Assembly (NCBI GenBank): GCA_002083405.1
Contig: LVWT01000019.1
Coordinates: forward strand, 38,465 to 102,464
DNA length: 64,000 bases
From: Nitrospira sp. SG-bin2
GTDB lineage: Bacteria; Nitrospirota; Nitrospiria; Nitrospirales; Nitrospiraceae
Direction of reading: 5' to 3'
The number at the start of each line of letters is the position of its first letter. The stretch's first letter is position 1. Both the position numbers and the translations under genes were made by a program. Positions 42,136-51,026 of this stretch are shown here, in pieces. Below the pieces are notes generated by a model, which was given only the letters and a program-made list of their open reading frames with translations, did not search any database and had not been told where the DNA came from.

Positions 42136-44813
42136 TCCCCCGACTGCTGAATCAGCTTCGCCACCAATCCCGTCCACCCCGTCTGGTGGCTCGCGCCGAT
42201 GCCGGCCCCGTTGTCGCCATGGAAATATTCATAAAAGAGAATCCTGTCGCGCCAGAGCGGATCGTCTTGAAACTTCGCGGTGCCTCCGAACACAGGGCGG
42301 CGGCCTGTGTTGTCGCGGAGAAAAATATGGGTGAGTCTGCGCGACAGCTCCGCCGCCACTTGATTCAGGGGAATCGACCGTCCGGATCCGGTCGGGTACT
42401 CGACCGTGTACTCATCGCCCAGAAAGTAATGGAACTTCTGGAGTGATTCGATAAGCAGGTAGTTGACCGGGAACCAGATCGGCCCACGCCAGTTTGAATT
42501 GCCGCCGAAGAAACCCGTGCTCGACTCTGCCGGCTCATAATCGACGCGATACTCCATACCCATGACCGAGAGCGTGTACGGATGATTCTTGTGGAAGCGT
42601 GACAAGGCGCGGATGCCATAGGGAGAGAGGAATTCGTCCTCACTGAGCATATACCGCAGCACCGACTTCAGCCGCACGGGGTTGACCAGCGAGAGGAATC
42701 GCCGAACCTCTCCATCCCGCGATTGTGTCTCCACATGGGAGCTGAAATCCGGCCGGTTTTCAATGAACCACTGCATCCGGTGTTTAAACCTGGGGAGACG
42801 GTCGATCAGTTCGGAGTCCAGAGTCTCGACTGCAAAAAGCGGGATCAACCCGACAAGCGATCGTACTTTGAGTGGAACCGTCCGGCCGTCGGGCAAATGC
42901 AGGACATCGTAAAAAAAGCCGTCTTCTCTGTTCCACAGCTCGATCTTTTCACCCCCGATATTATTCATAGCCCGGCAGATATAGACGAAGTGCTCGAAGA
43001 ATTTGCTGGCGACATCTTCATACGCGCGGTTCTCACGGGCCAACTCCAGGGCAATCGACAGCATGTTCAGGCAATACATTCCCATCCAGCTGGTCGCATC
43101 CGATTGTTCGATATGTCCCCCGGTCGGCAACGGCGCACTCCGATCGAATACCCCGATGTTGTCCAACCCCAAAAAGCCGCCCTGGAAGATGTTCTTTCCC
43201 TCGGCATCCTTTCGATTGACCCACCAGGTGAAATTCAGCAGCAGTTTTTGGAAGACACGCTCGAGAAAGATACGATCGCCCACGCCTCTCCGCTTTTTCT
43301 CGATCTTGTATACGCGCCAGGCCGCCCAGGCATGGACCGGCGGATTGACGTCGCCGAAGGCCCATTCGTACGCCGGGATTTGCCCGTTCGGATGCATATA
43401 CCACTCGCGGAGCATCAAAATGAGCTGCTCCTTGGCGAAGGTCGGATCGACGATCGCCAGTGGGATACAGTGAAACGCCAGGTCCCAAGCGGCATACCAT
43501 GGATATTCCCACTTATCCGGCATCGAGATGACATCGGCATTGTACAGATGTGTCCAGTCTGAATTGCGCCCACGAAGCCTATCACTCGGCGGTTCCGGCA
43601 TGCCCGGATCGCCCTTGAGCCAGCGATTGAGGTCGTAGTGATAGAACTGCTTGCTCCACAGAAGTCCGGCGAAGGCTTGCCGTTGCACCAGCCGGGCATC
43701 GCGGGAGAGGCCCGGCGGAGCCAGCTCATCGTAGAACTCGTCGGCTTCCCTGATCCGCTGCGTGAATACCCCGTTGAAGCCATCCTGCGACAGCCCCAGC
43801 TCACTGTCCTCATTTGTAAAGCGCAGATGGATGACCTCAGATGCCCCTGCCTCAAGGGTAAGGATGTAGTGAGCTGCGGCCTTCGAGCCTACTCCATCAG
43901 GATTTACTGCTTGTTTATCTGATCTTATGATATATTCGTGAAAGCTATCCTTTACATACTTCGACCCGTCTACATCACCATACAGCCGTCGGCTATTCGT
44001 TTCATTTTCAGTAAATAACAGGGCGGGTTGCCGCTCACACAAAAGACGACGCCGACCATAGTATTCGTGGTCCAACTCGATCACGCTCATGCCTTTTGCA
44101 GCCGTTCCTTCCCGCATTCTCGGCCGACGGGCATCGAGCCCCCACGACCAGGTGTTCCGAAACCAGAGTGTGGGCAGGAGCGTGAGTTCAGCAGGGTCCG
44201 GTCCCTGGTTCGTAACCTGAATACGGATCAGCACATCCTCAGGAGTCGCTTTGGCATATTCCACAGTGACATCGAAGTACCGATTGTCGTCGAAGATGCC
44301 CGTATCGATCAGTTCATATTCAGGATCCCGCTTGCCCCGGCGACGATTCTCCTCGATAAGTTTTTGATACGGAAACTCCGCCTGAGGGTATCGATAGAGA
44401 TACTTCATGTAGGAGTGTGTCGGTGTTGAATCGAGGTAGAAATAATACTCTTTGACATCCTCCCCATGGTTCCCTTCATTGCCGGTCACTCCAAACAGCC
44501 GTTCCTTTAAAATAGGATCTTGTCCATTCCAGAGGGCAATCGCAAAACAGATGTACTGGTGGCGATCGGAAATCCCGGCAATCCCGTCCTCATTCCACCG
44601 ATAGGCGCGTGACCGGGCATGGTCGTGAGGAAAGGCTTCCCAGGCAGTGCCGTGCGGGCTGTAGTCTTCACGCACCGTGCCCCAGGCGCGTTCGCTGAGA
44701 TAGGGCCCCCACCGTTTCCAATGTTCTGTCCGGCGGGCGTCTTCTTCCAGACGCCGGCACTCAGCTGATTGCGGGCTCTCAGAGAGGGATACTTTTCGAG
44801 TTGTGCCGGCCAT
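42132..44813 (-). CDS. GH63/MGH1-like glucosidase
   Basis: The 893-residue protein shows a large (alpha/alpha)6 glycosidase: the N-terminal ERAWGTVREDYSPHGTAWEA, IADRHQYICFAIALWNGQDP-like segment, LPTLWFRNTWSWG, and the catalytic region ADVISMPDKWEYPWYAAWDL, GDVNPPVHAWAAWRVY, then WRGPIWFPVNYLL. This is the family of bacterial glucosidases and mannosylglycerate hydrolases around GH63; the substrate cannot be named. AAAGGGCTGC lies just before the ATG. It precedes the debranching enzyme on the same strand, so a polysaccharide-remodelling pair is likely. Confidence 0.85.
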   Translation of the reverse strand: MAGTTRKVSLSESPQSAECRRLEEDARRTEHWKRWGPYLSERAWGTVREDYSPHGTAWEAFPHDHARSRAYRWNEDGIAGISDRHQYICFAIALWNGQDPILKERLFGVTGNEGNHGEDVKEYYFYLDSTPTHSYMKYLYRYPQAEFPYQKLIEENRRRGKRDPEYELIDTGIFDDNRYFDVTVEYAKATPEDVLIRIQVTNQGPDPAELTLLPTLWFRNTWSWGLDARRPRMREGTAAKGMSVIELDHEYYGRRRLLCERQPALLFTENETNSRRLYGDVDGSKYVKDSFHEYIIRSDKQAVNPDGVGSKAAAHYILTLEAGASEVIHLRFTNEDSELGLSQDGFNGVFTQRIREADEFYDELAPPGLSRDARLVQRQAFAGLLWSKQFYHYDLNRWLKGDPGMPEPPSDRLRGRNSDWTHLYNADVISMPDKWEYPWYAAWDLAFHCIPLAIVDPTFAKEQLILMLREWYMHPNGQIPAYEWAFGDVNPPVHAWAAWRVYKIEKKRRGVGDRIFLERVFQKLLLNFTWWVNRKDAEGKNIFQGGFLGLDNIGVFDRSAPLPTGGHIEQSDATSWMGMYCLNMLSIALELARENRAYEDVASKFFEHFVYICRAMNNIGGEKIELWNREDGFFYDVLHLPDGRTVPLKVRSLVGLIPLFAVETLDSELIDRLPRFKHRMQWFIENRPDFSSHVETQSRDGEVRRFLSLVNPVRLKSVLRYMLSEDEFLSPYGIRALSRFHKNHPYTLSVMGMEYRVDYEPAESSTGFFGGNSNWRGPIWFPVNYLLIESLQKFHYFLGDEYTVEYPTGSGRSIPLNQVAAELSRRLTHIFLRDNTGRRPVFGGTAKFQDDPLWRDRILFYEYFHGDNGAGIGASHQTGWTGLVAKLIQQSGE

Positions 44814-45163
44814 GCAGCCCTTTCATGGAACAAGCTGATAACGACGTCAGCGTATCGATACCGTATCGCCAGGCTGAAGCAACCGTTACGATGCTCTCAT
44901 CCCGCGGCCAAATCAACCGTGAGTTGCCACGCATTGACGCCTCAATCCTGGAGCGCGCTTGTCTTCTTCTCGGTCGGTTTGGACTCCGACTCAAGAGTGA
45001 GCGGAGTCTGCCCGCGTGATTCTTGCGCGTTGGTCGAATGAACTGTGTGAATATTATGTGTGATCGATGATTCGGTGTCAGGCTGACCGGTCGCTCACAC
45101 TACATCGCAATGGAAGAAAACGGTCAGGAAGAGAAGAGGGGGGGTCGATCGAACGATGAAGAC
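44814..45163. other. Intergenic stretch with no gene
   Basis: These ~350 bp between two minus-strand genes hold no supported reading frame or RNA that I can see. There is a G-rich run (AGAGGGGGGG, about 45135). The upstream part presumably carries the promoter of the GH63-like gene. Confidence 0.5.
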
Positions 45164-45349
45164 TTAACTCCAGACAACGCGTTCCTGATTTAATAGATAA
45201 TCGATGACCTCAATACTGTTCTGCATCTGCATCTGAGCTTGTTCGGACATGGGCAGGACCGCGCCTACCAGCTTGCCGGATTCCATATCGTGGAGAGATG
45301 GAATGTTTTCTCCCCGAAACTTTTCATGATCACTGTGGAAACTGGCCAC
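45164..45349 (-). CDS. Small protein of unknown function (61 residues, GTG start)
   Basis: The frame starting at the GTG at 45349 is preceded by AGGAGGT at ideal spacing, which overrides the longer in-frame ATG start at 45478. The product is a small soluble helical peptide: VASFHSDHEKFRGENIPSLH, then MESGKLVGAVLPMSEQAQMQ and a C-terminal EVIDYLLNQERVVWS. No signal peptide or family. A regulatory or adaptor role is possible. Confidence 0.6.
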   Translation of the reverse strand: MASFHSDHEKFRGENIPSLHDMESGKLVGAVLPMSEQAQMQMQNSIEVIDYLLNQERVVWS

Positions 45350-45505
45350 GAGAGACCTCCTGTTCCTGTTAAGCCCTTTTCGGTTTCTTTCTCTACTTCT
45401 TAAATACAGGCTGAAACCTGAATACCTTGCACGCTTAAGAGAAAGCATAGCACATGCCATCCCGTTATTATGGGACACAGCTATCTCATTGTATTTAATA
45501 ACCTT

Positions 45506-46528
45506 TTATGGATTGACCGAAACAGGTTTGAGAGGAGGGAGAGCCCCCAGATACCCGAATGCCCCCTTATTGAGGAGCACTGAGTCAGGACGTAGGCGAA
45601 AGTCGTCATGCTCGGCATCCACAAACCGTGGGTCAGCGACAAGATCCGATTCCGGTTTGAGTTCCTGGGCAGGAACGTGGGGCGGTCCTGCGACCACGTA
45701 GTTGCTCTCGCGATTGAACATGGCATTAAATGAGAATGTAGCCTGACTGGTGGCGGCAACACGAAAACCAATCCCATTGAATCCGACGATGTTTCCGGAT
45801 GCCTCGCTGCGGGATGAGCCTAGAAAAGACGCCCCGCTGCCATTTTTCACCAAGGTATTGCTGATCAGTTTTGCTTTGGCGTGATCGCCGACCAGGACTG
45901 CCTCGAAGAGATTCCGTGTAATGACGTTCCGCTCAAGCCGGATCTCCGACTTTCCCGCCGCATTCACGCCGTAATCATTGTCATGGATGACATTCCCGAT
46001 GAGCACCGCCTGCGAATCGGCAAACTGCACCCCGGTGGTTTCACTGCCCCCAATGACGCAATCTTCGATGCGGACATCCCTAACTTGTTGCCCGAACACC
46101 ATCCCCTTCACATGAAGACCTCGGAGAGTAATCCCTTTGCCGTTGAAAATCCCCACTGCATGCCCGCCACGCTCATTGACGGTCATGCCGGTGATGTCAA
46201 TATCAGTCGCCCCGTACGGCCACTTGCCGACATGCAAAACACCCACGAGATCACCGCGTCCCAAGAGAGTGACCTGCTCGACTCCGGCGCCGACCAGCTT
46301 GATCCCCTCTTTGCTGTGAATCGTGAGGTTTTGTGGATATGCGCCGGGCTTTACAAAGACAGTGTCGCCCTTCTTGGCGCTATCGACGGCCTCTTGAATC
46401 GATACGAAGTCGCCACTGCCGTCCAGCGACACGGTGATAGTGCGAGGAACGTGAGCCGCAGGAGCTTCTGCCCAAGCCGAGCCACAGATCGCCAGAAGAA
46501 CCAGCATGAAGAAACCTACGGGCTGCAT
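45506..46528 (-). CDS. Exported right-handed beta-helix (NosD/pectate-lyase-like fold) protein
   Basis: The 340-residue protein has a signal peptide (ends AWAEA) and, from residue ~40, a run of beta-helix coils: GDFVSIQEAVDSAKKGDTVF, VKPGAYPQNLTI, GIKLVGAGVEQVTLLG, then GVNAAGKSEIRLERNVITRN and SNTLVKNGSGASFLGSS. The asparagine-rich turns are those of DUF1565/NosD-like carbohydrate-binding proteins. It may bind or cleave a surface polysaccharide; catalysis is not evident. The start at 46528 is the ATG two codons after a GTG. Confidence 0.85.
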   Translation of the reverse strand: MQPVGFFMLVLLAICGSAWAEAPAAHVPRTITVSLDGSGDFVSIQEAVDSAKKGDTVFVKPGAYPQNLTIHSKEGIKLVGAGVEQVTLLGRGDLVGVLHVGKWPYGATDIDITGMTVNERGGHAVGIFNGKGITLRGLHVKGMVFGQQVRDVRIEDCVIGGSETTGVQFADSQAVLIGNVIHDNDYGVNAAGKSEIRLERNVITRNLFEAVLVGDHAKAKLISNTLVKNGSGASFLGSSRSEASGNIVGFNGIGFRVAATSQATFSFNAMFNRESNYVVAGPPHVPAQELKPESDLVADPRFVDAEHDDFRLRPDSVLLNKGAFGYLGALPPLKPVSVNP

Positions 46529-46698
46529 AGTCACGGTATTACAGGCGAGAGCGACAGCCTGTCAACCAGGGGCCCTGATTCATTTGATCCGGCAGGGTGC
46601 AGAAAAAAGTCGTGAGGCTCTGAGATCGTGATCTGACACAAAGTGGATCTTCGCTCAGCCTCGACCTGAGCCTTACGTCTCATGTATGCTCCGCGCCC

Positions 46699-47301
46699 AT
46701 GATCCTTGTGGGACTCACAGGCGGCGTGGCGACCGGAAAAAGCACTGTCGCCGCGATGCTCAAACAATGTGGCGCTGTCGTTATCGATGCCGATCTGTTG
46801 GCCCGTGATGTCGTGACACCAGGCAAACCGGCTTGGAAGGAAATCGTCGCGACATTCGGCAAGAGTGTGCTCAATGCCGATGGTACCCTCAACCGCCACG
46901 CACTTGGCGCCATCGTCTTTCGCCATGCTGCTAAACGTCTGGTGCTTGAGCGCATGATCCATCCCCGAGTAGCACGGGAACAAAAACGTCTCACCAGAGA
47001 AGCCGCCCGGAACAACCCCAACGCCGTCGTCATCTACGACGTCCCGCTGTTGTTTGAAGCCGGCATCGATAAGCGAGTGGACACAACCCTCATCGTCACC
47101 GCCGACCGAGCAACTCAAATCGCCCGGCTAAAATCACGAAATGGTCTCTCTCGTGCTGAAGCCCTCCGGCGCATCAAGAGCCAGATGCCATTGTCGAAGA
47201 AAATCCGACTGGCTGATCACGTAATCGACGGGACTCTTCCGTTACGCCAACTCCGCAAACAGACTGCGCACCTATTCAAACAGCTCACAATGTTTTCTTA
47301 A
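46699..47301 (+). CDS. coaE: Dephospho-CoA kinase
   Basis: The 200-residue protein has the P-loop VGLTGGVATGKSTVA, the DADLLARDVV substrate segment, and IYDVPLLFEAG, all CoaE hallmarks at normal length. It phosphorylates the 3' hydroxyl of dephospho-CoA as the last step of CoA biosynthesis. Followed on the same strand by trxB after 53 bp. Confidence 0.96.
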   Translation: MILVGLTGGVATGKSTVAAMLKQCGAVVIDADLLARDVVTPGKPAWKEIVATFGKSVLNADGTLNRHALGAIVFRHAAKRLVLERMIHPRVAREQKRLTREAARNNPNAVVIYDVPLLFEAGIDKRVDTTLIVTADRATQIARLKSRNGLSRAEALRRIKSQMPLSKKIRLADHVIDGTLPLRQLRKQTAHLFKQLTMFS

Positions 47302-47354
47302 ACCGGGCCAACAGCTTCTACCGTCGCCTTCCCTTACTGTGATACAGTCCCAGC

Positions 47355-48275
47355 ATGCGCAATATCGTCATCATTGGATCAGGGCCTGCCGGGCTGACCG
47401 CCGCCATCTATTCGGCTCGCGCCAACCTGTCGCCGCTCCTTATTGAAGGCTGGCAATCCGGCGGACAGCTGACCACCACGACGGAAGTGGAGAACTACCC
47501 AGGTTTTGCCAAGGGCATCATGGGCCCGGAGCTCATGAAGGACATGCGCGCACAGGCGGAACGCTTCGGAACCGAATTTCTCACGGGCGATGTCTCAGCC
47601 GTCACGTTCACGCAGCGTCCGTTCAGTATCACGATCGACGGCGAACGAACCGTGCAAGCGAAGACCGTTATCATCGCCACCGGCGCATCGGCAATTCAAA
47701 TCGGGTTGCCGAATGAGAAACGGCTGACCGGCCACGGGGTCTCCACCTGTGCCACCTGCGACGGGTTTTTCTTCAAAGGAAAAGAACTGATCGTGGTCGG
47801 TGGTGGAGACAGCGCCATGGAAGAAGCGAACTTTTTGACCAAGTTCGCCACAAAGGTCTCGATTGTCCATCGCCGCGATAAGCTGCGCGCATCGAAGATC
47901 ATGCAGGACCGGTCCATGAAGAACGAGAAGATCTCGTTTGTCTGGAACTCCGCCGTTGAGGATATCCTGGGTGAGGAGGTTGTGACCGGCGTTCGGCTCA
48001 AGAACCTTGTGACGGGAAAAACCGTGGTACTGCCCTGCGCGGGGGTCTTTGTCGCCATCGGCCACATGCCCAACACCGCCTTATTTGCCGGCCAGTTGGG
48101 CATGGATGCTAAGGGATATCTCATCACGAAAAACGGCACGGCCACCAGCGTGCCAGGAATCTTTGCAGCCGGGGATGTGCAGGACTCGACCTATCGCCAG
48201 GCCATCACCGCCGCCGGTTCCGGCTGCATGGCCGCGATTGATGCCGAGCGATTCCTCGAAAGCCGTGAGGGGTAA
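47355..48275 (+). CDS. trxB: Thioredoxin-disulfide reductase
   Basis: The 306-residue flavoenzyme has an FAD motif (IVIIGSGPAGLTAAIYSARA), the redox-active CATCDGFFF, an NADPH motif (IVVGGGDSAMEEANFLTKF), and PGIFAAGDVQDSTYRQ near the C-terminus. It reduces thioredoxin with NADPH. Its size is normal. A repeat of the TTACCCC family begins at its stop. Confidence 0.97.
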   Translation: MRNIVIIGSGPAGLTAAIYSARANLSPLLIEGWQSGGQLTTTTEVENYPGFAKGIMGPELMKDMRAQAERFGTEFLTGDVSAVTFTQRPFSITIDGERTVQAKTVIIATGASAIQIGLPNEKRLTGHGVSTCATCDGFFFKGKELIVVGGGDSAMEEANFLTKFATKVSIVHRRDKLRASKIMQDRSMKNEKISFVWNSAVEDILGEEVVTGVRLKNLVTGKTVVLPCAGVFVAIGHMPNTALFAGQLGMDAKGYLITKNGTATSVPGIFAAGDVQDSTYRQAITAAGSGCMAAIDAERFLESREG

Positions 48276-48298
48276 GGCGTGAGGCGTCAGGGGTAGGA
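48264..48298. repeat. GGGGTAAGGCGTGAGGCG repeat
   Basis: GTGAGGGGTAAGGCGTGAGG then CGTCAGGGGTAGG, the reverse complement of the heptamer repeat at 42087-42135. It straddles the trxB stop codon. Confidence 0.55.
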
Positions 48299-48307
48299 GT
48301 ACACCGG

Positions 48308-48739
48308 ATGGAGAAGCCCCATCGGCGGCTTGATGTTTGGAATTCATCGGTCGAGCTTGTCCTTGCTATTTACCAGGCGACGGAAAAGTTCCCCCAGGAA
48401 GAGCGATTTGCTCTCACCAGTCAACTGCGCCGGTCTGCCATCAGTGCGCCAAGCAATATCGCCGAAGGTGCGGCACGGCAAACGAAGAAGGAGTTTGCCA
48501 ACTACATCCACATCGCTCAAGGTTCCCTGAGTGAATTGGATACGCATTTGGAAATCGCGCGTCGTCTCAATTATCTTCCAAATAGAGACTGGGAAGAACT
48601 TGATGGCCACATTCAGCGAATCGATAAAATGCTGAGCGGGTTACTCCGTCACCTCAAAAAGAATAGCCGCCTACTGACTACAAACGCATCCGCCAACCCC
48701 TCACCCCTCACGCTTCACGCCTCACGGCCTTCACGATGA
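48308..48739 (+). CDS. Four-helix-bundle protein (23S rRNA IVP / S23 family)
   Basis: The 143-residue protein follows the S23 pattern: RRLDVWNSSVELVLAIYQAT, ERFALTSQLRRSAISAPSNI, AEGAARQTKKEFANYIHIAQ, GSLSELDTHLEIARRLNYL. Such proteins are often near repeats and rRNA-intervening sequences; no rRNA is present here. The last ~18 residues (NPSPLTLHASRPSR) are encoded by a copy of the CCCCTCACG repeat, so the natural C-terminus may be earlier. It overlaps the thiI start by 4 bp. Confidence 0.85.
   Translation: MEKPHRRLDVWNSSVELVLAIYQATEKFPQEERFALTSQLRRSAISAPSNIAEGAARQTKKEFANYIHIAQGSLSELDTHLEIARRLNYLPNRDWEELDGHIQRIDKMLSGLLRHLKKNSRLLTTNASANPSPLTLHASRPSR
48696..48730. repeat. CCCCTCACCCCTCACGCTTC repeat within the 3' end of the S23-family gene
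   Basis: The run CCCCTCACCCCTCACGCTTC and then ACGCCTCACGG matches the repeats at 42087 and 48264. It encodes the C-terminus of the four-helix-bundle protein in frame. Confidence 0.55.
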
Positions 48740-49914
48740 GATGCGCCATCGTCCATTACCATGAGCTCGCTCTCAAAGGGCGCAACCGCGACTATTTTGA
48801 ACAACGCTTGGTCCGCAATATCCGCCTCGCCCTCAGCGGGTTGGGCATCACGCAAATCGAGCATCTGCGCAGCCGCATTCGCATTGTTCTTCCACCGGAC
48901 GCTGACACCGGCCTGGTGCGGGAACGGCTTGCACGAGTCTGCGGAATCGCGAATTTTTCCCTGGGCCGGTCGGCGCCGCTCAATTTGACGCAGCCCAATC
49001 TTGATGACCTCAACACAGCCATCATCGACGATCTCCGGATGAAGTCCTTTACCGCGTTCCGTGTCACGGCGAAACGAGCCGACAAACGTTTGCCGATGAC
49101 CTCAATGGATGTGGAACGCGTCATCGGTGCCGCCGTGTGCGATGGACTCGGCAAAGCAGTCAGTCTCAAGGATCCCGACATCACGATTTACATCGAATTG
49201 CTCTCTAAGGATGTCTATTGGGCAATCGACAAGGTACAGGGGCCTGGCGGAATGCCGGTGGGGGTCAGTGGAACGGTCGCCTGTCTGATTTCAGGCGGGA
49301 TCGATTCCCCGGTCGCTGCCTATCGCATGATCAAGCGCGGTTGCCGCGCATTCTTCGTCCATTTTTCCGGCCGTCCCTTGGTCAGCCGGGCATCGGAGGA
49401 AAAGGTGCGCGACCTGGTGCAGAGCCTCACCGCCTACCAATACGAGTCTCGCCTGGTCGTCATCCCGTTCGGAGAAATCCAGCGGGAGATCGTGTTGAAC
49501 ACGCCGACGCCATTCCGTGTGGTACTCTACCGGCGGATGATGCTCCGGATCGCGGAGGAACTGGCGCGGCAGGAACGATGCTGGGGCCTGGTCACCGGTG
49601 ACAGCCTGGGCCAGGTGGCATCCCAGACGCCGGAAAATCTGTCTGTCGTGGGAGAAGCGACGCAGCTGCCGATGCTCCGGCCTCTCATCGGCATGGACAA
49701 GCTGGAGATCACCGACGAGGCCAAACGTATCGGAACCTACGAGACATCCATCGAGCCGGACGAGGATTGCTGCAAACTCTTCACCCCGCCCCACCCCAGC
49801 ACAAAAACTCGAATCGAAGAACTTCGAAAAGTCGAACGTGCCTTGGATATCCCCCATCTGGTCAAGCAGGGACTGGAAAAGGCCGAGTGGTCTGAATTCA
49901 AGTTCCCCGGTTGA
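48736..49914 (+). CDS. thiI: tRNA 4-thiouridine synthase / thiazole biosynthesis protein ThiI
   Basis: The 392-residue protein has a ferredoxin-like/THUMP N-terminal half (YHELALKGRNRDYFEQRLVR) and a PP-loop ATPase (VACLISGGIDSPVAAYRMIK), with LGQVASQTPENLSVVGEATQ following. The C-terminal rhodanese domain of E. coli ThiI is absent, as in many bacteria, so sulfur must come through another carrier. Starts inside the stop of the upstream gene. Its 3' end overlaps the convergent phosphopantetheinyl transferase gene by 17 bp. Confidence 0.93.
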   Translation: MRCAIVHYHELALKGRNRDYFEQRLVRNIRLALSGLGITQIEHLRSRIRIVLPPDADTGLVRERLARVCGIANFSLGRSAPLNLTQPNLDDLNTAIIDDLRMKSFTAFRVTAKRADKRLPMTSMDVERVIGAAVCDGLGKAVSLKDPDITIYIELLSKDVYWAIDKVQGPGGMPVGVSGTVACLISGGIDSPVAAYRMIKRGCRAFFVHFSGRPLVSRASEEKVRDLVQSLTAYQYESRLVVIPFGEIQREIVLNTPTPFRVVLYRRMMLRIAEELARQERCWGLVTGDSLGQVASQTPENLSVVGEATQLPMLRPLIGMDKLEITDEAKRIGTYETSIEPDEDCCKLFTPPHPSTKTRIEELRKVERALDIPHLVKQGLEKAEWSEFKFPG

Positions 49915-50683
49915 TTTGAGATTCGCTCACATTGCAGACGGTGACGGTCCAATCCGTTCCCTCCGCCGCTACCGCACCGATCCATCCCGAACTGAGGGAG
50001 AGAAAGTGAACACGCCGTCTCTTCTCATCAGATCCAGCACTACCCAGGACTAGGCATCCTTCTGTTCCGTCACCCGTCAGCTCGAGATAGTCGCGATCGA
50101 GCGGGAAGGTCATCCCCCTGCCGTCAGCCTTGAAGACCGCTTCCCTGGCCACCCAGGCTTTCAGAAACCGCTCATGCCGTTGTGCCGGATCACCACCTTC
50201 GATACATGTCAGATCCCTCTCCGACAAGAACCGCCTGGCAAGGCGCACGACATCGACTTCTCGGCGCACCTGCTCAAGATCGACCCCGACCTCCCGATCT
50301 CTTGCGACCGCAATGAGCGCCCGGCCATGGGAATGGGTCAGATTGAATCGGATGGAGGGATAATCTGAAAGAACGGGCTTTCCATCCGATGTTCGCCGAA
50401 TAGCCAACTGGTCAGGAGAAGCACCGCAGTACCGGCTTAGGATCGCTCGTAGCATGGCATGCGCAGCAATCGATCGACGTCGGTGCTCTTCGGATATCAA
50501 TCGCCCGGCGCGCTCCCGCTCATCGTGCGAAAGAATAGACGCGGCACGAGGAAGTTCGGAATGAGCGACGTCCAGTACAATTCCCCAAATCTGTACGTCG
50601 CCATCGCGCACGGGGATCGGAGATCGCCATGCACCATTAGTCTCAAACGGCACCCGTTGGAAGGTCACCTTTGCTTTACCCAC
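49898..50683 (-). CDS. 4'-phosphopantetheinyl transferase (Sfp type)
   Basis: The 261-residue protein has SIRFNLTHSHGRALIAVARD, GVDLEQVRREVD and WVAREAVFKADGRG, the three family motifs including the magnesium-binding GVDxE-type site and the (W)xxxKExxxK-type helix, here with Arg before Glu. It attaches phosphopantetheine to carrier proteins. Nothing nearby indicates its carrier. Convergent with thiI. Confidence 0.9.
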   Translation of the reverse strand: MGKAKVTFQRVPFETNGAWRSPIPVRDGDVQIWGIVLDVAHSELPRAASILSHDERERAGRLISEEHRRRSIAAHAMLRAILSRYCGASPDQLAIRRTSDGKPVLSDYPSIRFNLTHSHGRALIAVARDREVGVDLEQVRREVDVVRLARRFLSERDLTCIEGGDPAQRHERFLKAWVAREAVFKADGRGMTFPLDRDYLELTGDGTEGCLVLGSAGSDEKRRRVHFLSLSSGWIGAVAAEGTDWTVTVCNVSESQINRGT

Positions 50684-50833
50684 TCGCCGCTCCGCTCCCT
50701 TGCCTTACCCACAATTAACGACTCGCAGCTTGGCCGTTGCAATAACCACCTCCGACACGGTAAGCTCCTGCCAACGTCGTCGAGCAATTGTTCCTTGCCT
50801 GCTCACGATTCACACATCGACAATCCGGCCTAC

Positions 50834-50923
50834 GGAGAGGTGCGAGAGTGGCCGAATCGGGCAGTCTCGAAAACTGCTGTCGGGGTAACTCGACCGTGGG
50901 TTCGATCCCCACCCTCTCCGCCA
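50834..50923 (+). tRNA. tRNA-Ser (anticodon CGA)
   Basis: GGAGAGG (50834-50840) pairs with CCTCTCC (50913-50919), followed by G and an encoded CCA (50921-50923). The anticodon arm is GCAGT-CTCGAAA-ACTGC with anticodon CGA (reads UCG), the T arm is GTGGG-TTCGATC-CCCAC, and there is a long variable arm, as expected for serine. The 3' CCA overlaps the first palindrome of the array that follows. Confidence 0.95.
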
Positions 50924-51008
50924 CAAGGTTTTAAGAAGAATTCAATTCTTCTTAAAACCTTGTGGCGAGATCTCGCCATTTGCTGCAGCAAATGGCGGAT
51001 CCGCCATT
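50922..51008. repeat. Chain of four overlapping perfect palindromes between tRNA-Ser and a GIY-YIG gene
   Basis: Palindrome 1 (50922-50964) has 21-bp arms around a single C and begins inside the tRNA CCA. Palindrome 2 (50963-50978) is TGGCGAGATCTCGCCA. Palindrome 3 (50975-50996) has 11-bp arms meeting in TGCTGCAGCA. Palindrome 4 (50991-51008) is AATGGCGGATCCGCCATT. Each shares its end bases with the next. The first may also terminate the tRNA transcript. See the finding on this locus. Confidence 0.85.
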
Positions 51009-51026
51009 CGACATTCCTAAAGCCAC

